Source: an uncultured Eubacteriales bacterium
Lineage (GTDB): Bacteria > Bacillota > Clostridia > Oscillospirales > Oscillospiraceae
Reading direction: 5' to 3'
Length of the DNA stretch: 10,199 nucleotides
Assembly (NCBI GenBank): GCA_900547745.1
Contig: URHT01000046.1
Span: 1-10,199 of the forward strand
Position numbers and translations under genes: made by a program. Every line of letters starts with the position of its first letter. The first letter of the stretch is position 1. The notes under the pieces are model-generated. The model had not been told where the DNA came from. It did not search any database and was given only the letters and a program-made list of their open reading frames with translations. This document shows, one piece after another, positions 5,700 to 10,199 of this stretch.

Positions 5700-5730
5700 G
5701 CAGCCGCCCCGTCTGGTACGGGGCGGCTGC
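5700..5730. terminator. GC-rich hairpin after the zinc-ribbon operon
   Basis: A perfect 13-bp stem (5700-5712 with 5718-5730, loop CTGGT) begins 8 bp after the stop of the 79-aa gene. Neither side has a T-run, so termination would be inefficient and some read-through into the deacetylase gene is plausible. Confidence 0.55.
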
Positions 5731-5738
5731 GCAGATAT

Positions 5739-5978
5739 TCAGTATGAAGGCAGATTGCGGCGGCTGCGGTCAAGCACCAGCTTCTTGCAGGCGGGGCAGT
5801 CCCATGCCTCCGCCTCCGCGCCGGTAAAACCGCCGGCTGCGGCGATACAGCGCATCCCCTTCTCCGCGTTGGGCGCGGACATCGCGGGATCAGGCTCCCA
5901 CCAGATGTCGCTGTGGCGGCTGCGGAGCCAGCCCTTGCGCATCTCACCGCCGCAATAGGGGCAAAGCTGCTTCTCCAT
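5739..5978 (-). CDS. Small zinc-ribbon protein, 79 aa
   Basis: The product is a small soluble protein with two CxxC pairs (Cys6/Cys9 in CPYCGGEM and Cys61/Cys64 in CPACKKLV) that should bind one zinc ion. Between them are a WLRSRHSDIWWEPDP segment and a stretch rich in Ala and Gly. The pattern CPYCGxEMxxG, then Trp-Pro, then CxxC, resembles small uncharacterised zinc-ribbon proteins common in Firmicutes; the function of that group is not known to me. The ATG at 5978 is supported by AAAGGAG 7 nt upstream; a longer open frame overlaps the upstream gene and has no such support. It starts 14 nt after the stop of the membrane zinc-ribbon gene, so the two form an operon. Confidence 0.8.
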   Translation of the reverse strand: MEKQLCPYCGGEMRKGWLRSRHSDIWWEPDPAMSAPNAEKGMRCIAAAGGFTGAEAEAWDCPACKKLVLDRSRRNLPSY

Positions 5979-5992
5979 GGTGCGCTCCTTTC

Positions 5993-6838
5993 TCAGTACA
6001 GCACGTCGGTGAGATCCACGGCCACAACTACGCCGGTATACACCATCGTGCCGTTCTGCTCCTCCTGCAGGTCGAACTCCAGAAGCCACTGCACCGCGTA
6101 CTCTGAGTTGTCCATGGTACTGCGGTCGTAGATAAACTCCGTCCCGTAGTCCAGGTAGGTGATCGTGTCGGGCATGACGATATCCAGAATGAAGTCCTCA
6201 CCGTCGTAGGAGGTGAGGAAGGCCGGCGGGGTGGTATCGGACTGCAGCCCCTCCACGGTGACGATGACGCGCTGGCCGTCCGTCTGCACCTCCGTGACCT
6301 GCACGGTCTTGCCCATCAGGTCGAAGGGGCTGTTCATCTGGTAGATGGTAGTGCCGCCCACCGGCGCCGCCGCCTCCTCCACGGGGTAGGCCGGTTCCCG
6401 CTCGGGAGAATCGATGCGGACAGTGCGGAAGGAGAGGCAGGAGTTGAGGAACGGGACGATGAGAACCAGCAGCGCAATGGCAAGTCCGATCAGTGTGTCG
6501 CGGTGCTTCTTTTCCATATTTTGGAATTTGTCTTTCAGGTTACGGGCGCTGCCCTTCAGGTTTTCCCATTCCCCGGCGCGAAAGCTGTCCGGCTCCCCGG
6601 CGGCCCTGCGGGCGCTGCGGCGGGTCTGGCTCTCGTAGCAGGTCTTTTTCTCGTAGCAGACCTTCTTGCCGCGATGGGGCGGCACGGCAGCATCGTGGGG
6701 CTCCAGATAGTGGACGCTGCCGTCCGGGTCCACCCGTTCCCGATGGGGCGGGCGGTTATAGGCGCCGCATTTGGGGCACATGCCCTCCTTATTGTAATCG
6801 TATGTACAGCCGCAGGCCTTGCAGCGGATCGAAGCCAT
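5993..6838 (-). CDS. Membrane-anchored zinc-ribbon protein, 281 aa, function unknown
   Basis: An N-terminal zinc ribbon (Cys6/Cys9 and Cys21/Cys24, CxxC-x11-CxxC) is followed by a basic, hydrophilic region of about 90 residues containing CYEKKTCYES. A single membrane helix follows (about 114-134, GLAIALLVLIVPFL), then an outer domain of about 145 residues rich in beta-prone stretches (TVQVTEVQTDGQRVIVTVEGL). The layout suggests a cytoplasmic metal-binding head and an extracytoplasmic sensor or binding domain. I do not recognise the outer domain, and no enzyme motif is visible. The ATG at 6838 has AAAGGGAGG 7 nt upstream. It has its own promoter and is the first gene of a two-gene operon with the 79-aa zinc-ribbon protein. 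Confidence 0.85.
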   Translation of the reverse strand: MASIRCKACGCTYDYNKEGMCPKCGAYNRPPHRERVDPDGSVHYLEPHDAAVPPHRGKKVCYEKKTCYESQTRRSARRAAGEPDSFRAGEWENLKGSARNLKDKFQNMEKKHRDTLIGLAIALLVLIVPFLNSCLSFRTVRIDSPEREPAYPVEEAAAPVGGTTIYQMNSPFDLMGKTVQVTEVQTDGQRVIVTVEGLQSDTTPPAFLTSYDGEDFILDIVMPDTITYLDYGTEFIYDRSTMDNSEYAVQWLLEFDLQEEQNGTMVYTGVVVAVDLTDVLY

Positions 6839-6871
6839 GGCAGTTCCTCCCTTTCGTGGTTCTTCGCAGCT

Positions 6872-6901
6872 ATTATACTGTATGCGGGATGCGTTTGTCT
6901 A
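6872..6901 (-). promoter_or_regulatory. Promoter of the zinc-ribbon operon
   Basis: On the minus strand a perfect TATAAT (6872-6877) lies 18 bp from TAGACA (6896-6901). The -10 is 34 bp before the ATG at 6838, giving a short leader. Confidence 0.7.
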
Positions 6902-6905
6902 TCAA

Positions 6906-6952
6906 CTTCAGGTTGCGGCGGGAAATTTTTGGAGATCCCTCGCAACCTGAGG
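6906..6952. repeat. Inverted repeat upstream of the zinc-ribbon promoter
   Basis: The arms CTTCAGGTTGCG (6906-6917) and CGCAACCTGAGG (6941-6952) pair at 11 of 12 positions, with one G-T. A further GGGA/TCCC pair lies inside (6920-6923 with 6936-6939). It sits between the ribosomal operon terminator and the -35 box and has no T-run. It could be a regulator site or a dispersed palindromic repeat. Confidence 0.5.
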
Positions 6953-6965
6953 TTTGCAGGGCGGG

Positions 6966-7012
6966 AAAAACGCCCTTTCCCATAGCCGTATGCCATGGGA
7001 AAGGGCGTTTTT
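6966..7012. terminator. Terminator of the ribosomal protein operon
   Basis: AAAAACGCCCTTTCCCAT (6966-6983) is the exact reverse complement of 6995-7012, with an 11-nt loop. On the minus strand the stem ends in a T-run, 18 bp after the rplQ stop. The plus strand also ends in TTTTT. Confidence 0.9.
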
Positions 7013-7030
7013 ATGCAGTTGAGGCTTCGC

Positions 7031-7375
7031 TTATTTCACCAGTTCGATGACGGCAGTCTCCGCAGCGTCGCCGCGGCGAACACCGGTGCGGATGATGCGG
7101 GTGTAGCCGCCGTTGCGCTCAGCGTAGCTGGGAGCCAGCTCCTTGAACAGCTTGTTGGCCACGTCTTCGCGGGTGATGAAGCTCAGCGCCTGACGGTAGG
7201 CAGCCAGATCGCCCTTCTTGCCGAGGGTGATCATCTTCTCGGCCATGGGCTTGATCTCCTTGGCGCGGGTGATGGTAGTCTCCATGCGGCCCTTGTCCAG
7301 AAAATCGGTGACCTGCTGACGGAGCATCGCCATACGCTGATCGGTAGTCTTACCGAGCTTACGAGTTCCGGGCAT
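7031..7375 (-). CDS. rplQ: 50S ribosomal protein L17
   Basis: The product is 114 aa, the usual short bacterial L17, which sits near the peptide exit region of the large subunit. Family signatures are RKLGKTTDQRMAMLRQ at the N-terminus, GRMETTITRAKEIKPMAEKMITLGKKGDL in the centre and GGYTRIIRTGVRRGDAA at the C-terminus. The ATG at 7375 has AAGGAGGAAACA upstream. It is the last gene of the cluster, 44 bp after rpoA, followed by a strong terminator; the ecf transporter, truA, rplM and rpsI genes that follow rplQ in Bacillus are not here. Confidence 0.97.
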   Translation of the reverse strand: MPGTRKLGKTTDQRMAMLRQQVTDFLDKGRMETTITRAKEIKPMAEKMITLGKKGDLAAYRQALSFITREDVANKLFKELAPSYAERNGGYTRIIRTGVRRGDAAETAVIELVK

Positions 7376-7419
7376 TTCTGTTTCCTCCTTGTAGGATATG
7401 CGCGGGAAGCGCAGATCAA

Positions 7420-8373
7420 TTAGTTGTTGTCCTCGCTGGCCAGGGACAGCCCCATCATGGCCAGCTTGTTGATAACTTCCTCCAGGGACTTGCGTCCCAG
7501 ATTGCGAACCTTCATCATCTCGTCCTCGGTCTTGGAGATCAAGTCCTCAACGGTGTTGATGTTAGCGCGCTTGAGGCAGTTGAAGCTGCGGACGGACAGA
7601 TCCAGCTCCTCGATGGTCAGCTCCAGCATCTTGTCCTTGGAATCGGTGGCCTTCTCCACCACGGTGGACTTGTCGCCCAGCGTGTCGGACAGGTCGGTGA
7701 ACAGGGCAAAATGGTCGCACAGGATCTTGGCTGCCAAGGACACCGCATCACGGGCCGTGATGGTGGTGTCCGTCCAGACCTCCAGCGTCAGCTTGTCGTA
7801 GTCGCTGGAAGCGCCGACACGGGTGTTCTCCACGCTGTAGTTGACCTTGTAGACGGGGGAATAGATGCTGTCGATGGGGATGACGCCGATCACATTGGGG
7901 CGCATAGCCTTGTTCTGCTTGGCGGACACATAGCCGCGGCCGTGGCTCAGCGTGATCTCCATGCTCAGCGTGGCGCCCACGTCCAGAGTCGCCAGATGAA
8001 GCTCGGGGTTCAGCACCTCCACCTCACCGTCGCTCTTGATGTCGCCGGCTGTCACCTCGCAGGGGCCGGCGGCCTCGATAAAGACCGTCTTGACTCCCTC
8101 GCAGTGCAGCTTGACCAGCAGATTCTTCACATTCAGAACGATCTCCGTCACATCTTCCTTCACACCGGGGATGGTGGAAAACTCGTGCTGCACACCGGCG
8201 ATCTTGATGCTGGTGGCTGCCGTGCCGGGAAGGGACGAGTGCAGGACGCGCCGCAGCGCATTGCCCAATGTCAGTCCGTAACCGCGTTCCAGGGGTTCGA
8301 TCACATATTTTCCATAGGAAGCGTCGCCGGGTGTTTCGATACACTCGATCTGGGGCTTCTCAATTTCGATCAT
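7420..8373 (-). CDS. rpoA: RNA polymerase alpha subunit
   Basis: The product is 317 aa and complete. The N-terminal assembly domain shows YGKYVIEPLERGYGLTLGNALRRVLHSSLPG, the alpha dimerisation signature, and GRGYVSAKQN. The C-terminal domain (about 250-310) shows LTIEELDLSVRSFNCLKRANI and VRNLGRKSLEEV, the helix-hairpin-helix part that contacts UP elements and activators. The ATG at 8373 is preceded by GAAGGAGGG. It lies between rpsD and rplQ as usual for the alpha operon. Confidence 0.98.
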   Translation of the reverse strand: MIEIEKPQIECIETPGDASYGKYVIEPLERGYGLTLGNALRRVLHSSLPGTAATSIKIAGVQHEFSTIPGVKEDVTEIVLNVKNLLVKLHCEGVKTVFIEAAGPCEVTAGDIKSDGEVEVLNPELHLATLDVGATLSMEITLSHGRGYVSAKQNKAMRPNVIGVIPIDSIYSPVYKVNYSVENTRVGASSDYDKLTLEVWTDTTITARDAVSLAAKILCDHFALFTDLSDTLGDKSTVVEKATDSKDKMLELTIEELDLSVRSFNCLKRANINTVEDLISKTEDEMMKVRNLGRKSLEEVINKLAMMGLSLASEDNN

Positions 8374-8402
8374 GCAGTACCCTCCTTCATTCTTTTGGCG
8401 GA

Positions 8403-8459
8403 GCGGCCAAAAAGGCCGCGTCCAATTTGGTTCCAGTGCTTCGTGAGGGTTTGAACCCT
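8403..8459. other. Two small hairpins in the rpsD-rpoA spacer
   Basis: GCGGCC/GGCCGC (8403-8408 with 8414-8419, A5 loop on the plus strand) and AGGGTT/AACCCT (8446-8451 with 8454-8459) lie in the 87-bp spacer. Neither has a T-run placed to terminate rpsD transcripts. They may mark mRNA processing or a structured spacer; no function can be assigned. Confidence 0.4.
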
Positions 8460-8460
8460 A

Positions 8461-9063
8461 TTACTTGGAGTACAACTCGACGATCAGATGCTCCTCGATG
8501 GGCATGTCGATATCCTCGCGGGCGGGCATGGTGACGACAGTGCCCTTCAGGGCAGTCTTGTCACGCTCCAGCCACTTGGGGACGGTGACCATGGGGGCAT
8601 CCTCGGCGGTCAGGCGCTTGAAGGTCACGGAGGAACGGCTGCTCTCCTTGACCTCGATCACATCGCCCACGCGAACCAGATAGGAGGGGATGTTGACCTT
8701 ATGGCCATTGACGGTGAAATGGGCGTGGTTCACCAGCTGACGGGCCTCGCGGCGGGTCATGGCGAAGCCCAGACGATACACCACATTGTCCAGACGACGC
8801 TCTACCAAGCTCAGCAGGTTCTCGCCGGTCTTGCCGGGCATGGCGGAAGCCTTCTCATAGTAAGCATGGAACTGCTTCTCCAGAATGCCATAGACGAACT
8901 TGACCTTCTGCTTCTCGTTGAGCTGGATGGCGTACTCGCTCTTCTTCTTTCTCATCTGGCCGCCGGGGTTGCGCTTCGTCTCCTTCTTGGAGTAACCCAT
9001 GACGGTAGGAGAAATACCCAGCGCCTTGCAACGCTTGGCGACAGGCTGCATATTCTTAGCCAT
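8461..9063 (-). CDS. rpsD: 30S ribosomal protein S4
   Basis: The product is a 200-aa S4, the primary 16S rRNA binder that starts assembly of the 30S body. The S4 RNA-binding domain is at about 88-138 (ERRLDNVVYRLGFAMTRREA, then NIPSYLVRVGDVIEV). The N-terminus has only Cys12 and lacks the four-cysteine zinc site seen in some S4 proteins, so this is a zinc-independent form. The ATG at 9063 has GAAGGAGG about 12 nt upstream. In Bacillus subtilis rpsD is a separate autoregulated gene; here it sits between rpsK and rpoA, 25 bp after rpsK, as in many Clostridia. Confidence 0.97.
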   Translation of the reverse strand: MAKNMQPVAKRCKALGISPTVMGYSKKETKRNPGGQMRKKKSEYAIQLNEKQKVKFVYGILEKQFHAYYEKASAMPGKTGENLLSLVERRLDNVVYRLGFAMTRREARQLVNHAHFTVNGHKVNIPSYLVRVGDVIEVKESSRSSVTFKRLTAEDAPMVTVPKWLERDKTALKGTVVTMPAREDIDMPIEEHLIVELYSK

Positions 9064-9088
9064 GATTTAATAATCCTCCTTCTTCCGA

Positions 9089-9490
9089 TTACACGCGACG
9101 ACGCTTGGGGGGGCGGCATCCGTTGTGGGGAATGGGGGTGACGTCCTTGATCATCGTCACTTCCAGACCCACCGCCTGCAGGGCGCGGATGGCGGCCTCA
9201 CGGCCCTGACCGGGGCCCTTCACGAAGACCTCAACGGTCTTCAGACCATGCTCCATCGCAGCCTTGGCAGCCGTCTCAGCGGCGCTCTGGGCGGCGAAGG
9301 GCGTGGACTTCTTGCTGCCGCGGAAACCAAGACCACCGGAGGAAGCCCAGGACAGCGCGTTGCCCTGTGCATCGGTGACGGTCACCATGGTGTTGTTGAA
9401 GGAAGAACGGATATGCACCTGACCCTTTTCGACGTTCTTCTTCTCACGACGACGGCGAATGACTTTCTTGCCTTTTACGTTAGCTGCCAT
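9089..9490 (-). CDS. rpsK: 30S ribosomal protein S11
   Basis: The product is a 133-aa S11, part of the platform of the small subunit near the mRNA exit. The signatures are HIRSSFNNTMVTVTDAQGNALSWASSG, GFRGSKKSTPFAAQSAAE, VFVKGPGQGREAAIRAL and the C-terminal IPHNGCRPPKRRRV. The basic N-terminus KGKKVIRRRREKKN is normal. The ATG at 9490 has AAAGGAGGG upstream, and the gene follows rpsM by 18 bp. Confidence 0.98.
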   Translation of the reverse strand: MAANVKGKKVIRRRREKKNVEKGQVHIRSSFNNTMVTVTDAQGNALSWASSGGLGFRGSKKSTPFAAQSAAETAAKAAMEHGLKTVEVFVKGPGQGREAAIRALQAVGLEVTMIKDVTPIPHNGCRPPKRRRV

Positions 9491-9508
9491 GATCTATTCT
9501 TCCCTCCT

Positions 9509-9877
9509 TTACTTCTTCTTGTTAGCGATAGTCTTCTTGGGGCCTTTGCGAGTGCGTGCGTTGGTCTTGCTGCGCTGACCGCGAACGGGCAGGCCACGAC
9601 GGTGGCGCATGCCGCGATAGCAGCCGATTTCAGTCAGACGCTTGATGTCAAGCGCCACTTGACGACGCAGATCACCCTCGACCACATAGGACTGGTCAAT
9701 GGCCTCACGCAGCTTCGCTTCGTCGGCCTCGGTCAGATCCTTTACGCGAGTGTCGGGGTTGATGCCTGTCTGCGCGAGGATATCCTGCGCACTTTTTCTT
9801 CCAATACCATAGATATAAGTCAAACCGATCTCGATTCGCTTATCCTTGGGCAGGTCAATACCGGCAATACGTGCCAT
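9509..9877 (-). CDS. rpsM: 30S ribosomal protein S13
   Basis: The product is a 122-aa S13, the head protein that contacts the large subunit and the P-site tRNA. The signatures are MARIAGIDLPKDKRIEIGLTYIYGIG, the helix-two turn-helix region, and CYRGMRHRRGLPVRGQRSKTNARTRKG near the C-terminus, ending in a basic KKTIANKKK tail. The ATG at 9877 has GGAGGTG upstream. It follows rpmJ by 25 bp. Confidence 0.98.
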   Translation of the reverse strand: MARIAGIDLPKDKRIEIGLTYIYGIGRKSAQDILAQTGINPDTRVKDLTEADEAKLREAIDQSYVVEGDLRRQVALDIKRLTEIGCYRGMRHRRGLPVRGQRSKTNARTRKGPKKTIANKKK

Positions 9878-9902
9878 AACTTAGAGCACCTCCACTTTCT
9901 AC

Positions 9903-10016
9903 TTAGCCCTGTCTCTGCTTATGCTTGGGATTCTCGCAAATGACCATGACACGGCCTTTGCGGCGGATCACTTTGCACTTCTCGCACATGGGCTTCACGG
10001 ACGGTCTTACTTTCAT
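9903..10016 (-). CDS. rpmJ: 50S ribosomal protein L36
   Basis: The product is a 37-aa L36, start ATG at 10016 and stop TAA at 9903-9905. It begins MKVRPSVKPMCEKCK. Cys11, Cys14, Cys27 and His32 form the usual zinc ribbon, so this is the zinc-binding form. AGGAGGT lies upstream, overlapping the infA stop codon, which fits coupled translation. It lies between infA and rpsM as in most bacteria. Confidence 0.97.
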   Translation of the reverse strand: MKVRPSVKPMCEKCKVIRRKGRVMVICENPKHKQRQG

Positions 10017-10029
10017 TTTGATAAACCTC

Positions 10030-10199
10030 CTACTTACTGCGCCAGGTGATTCGGCCACGGGTCAGATCGTAAGGCGACATTTCCACCGTCACCTTGTCGC
10101 CGGGCAGAATCCTGATGAAATTCATTCTGAGCTTTCCGGAAATATGCGCTAATATCGTGTGTCCATTTCCAATGTCAACTTGGAATGTGGTGTTGGGCA
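10030..10199 (-). CDS. infA: Translation initiation factor IF-1, C-terminal part (cut by window edge)
   Basis: The last 55 codons and the TAG stop are inside the window; the start lies beyond the right edge. The visible protein carries the OB-fold core with HTILAHISGKLRMNFIRILPGDKV and the C-terminal VEMSPYDLTRGRITWRSK, matching IF-1, a protein of about 72 residues that sits in the 30S A site during initiation. Nothing unusual is seen. It heads the visible part of the ribosomal operon, 13 bp before rpmJ. Confidence 0.96.
   Translation of the reverse strand, partial: PNTTFQVDIGNGHTILAHISGKLRMNFIRILPGDKVTVEMSPYDLTRGRITWRSK

Noticed and set aside
5011..5958. 315-aa plus-strand open frame opposite the deacetylase
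   Set aside because: It is antisense to a CE4 gene carrying all five motifs; its composition is Val/Gly/Arg-rich without a recognisable fold.
8446..8459. AGGGTTTGAACCCT resembling a tRNA T-arm (GGTTCAAACC on the minus strand)
   Set aside because: The stem-loop geometry does not give a 5-bp stem with a 7-nt loop, and no acceptor, D or anticodon arms surround it.
8488..9943. Plus-strand open frames of 217 and 272 aa across rpsD, rpsK and rpsM
   Set aside because: They are antisense to highly conserved ribosomal protein genes and have no motif support.

Overview
The window is about 10.2 kb of GC-rich chromosome, probably from a gut-type Clostridia of the Oscillospirales (Oscillospiraceae or Ruminococcaceae). 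Three things point that way: strong AGGAGG-type ribosome binding sites, a Gram-positive LexA with a GAAC-N4-GTT operator, and an infA-rpmJ-rpsM-rpsK-rpsD-rpoA-rplQ order with rpsD inside the alpha operon. The genus is inference; I recognise no single gene as species-specific.

Left part, plus strand: pgeF (peptidoglycan editing factor) overlaps by 4 nt a family 5 extracellular solute-binding lipoprotein that has no permease genes beside it here. About 400 bp of largely non-coding DNA follows, containing the lexA terminator. lexA lies on the minus strand, diverging from secG on the plus strand. Both have good extended -10 promoters, and a LexA box overlaps the lexA -35.

Middle: between secG and its natural terminator sits an approximately 805-bp insert. 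It carries one minus-strand gene for an unrecognised 190-aa protein and a perfect 23-bp hairpin. A 28-bp sequence spanning the secG 3' end is repeated (27/28) at both edges, the insert looks lower in GC than its surroundings, and the strong terminator expected right after secG now lies beyond the second copy. This resembles a small integrated element or island remnant at the 3' end of secG, and is the most interesting signal in the window. Next, on the minus strand, come a NodB-type polysaccharide deacetylase lipoprotein and a two-gene operon of zinc-ribbon proteins, one of them membrane-anchored.

Right part, all minus strand: the end of the ribosomal protein superoperon, infA (partial at the window edge), rpmJ, rpsM, rpsK, rpsD, rpoA and rplQ, closed by a strong hairpin terminator. 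This part is ordinary core genome.

I see no rRNA, tRNA, CRISPR array, transposase or integrase. The long open frames opposite the GC-rich genes are composition shadows.
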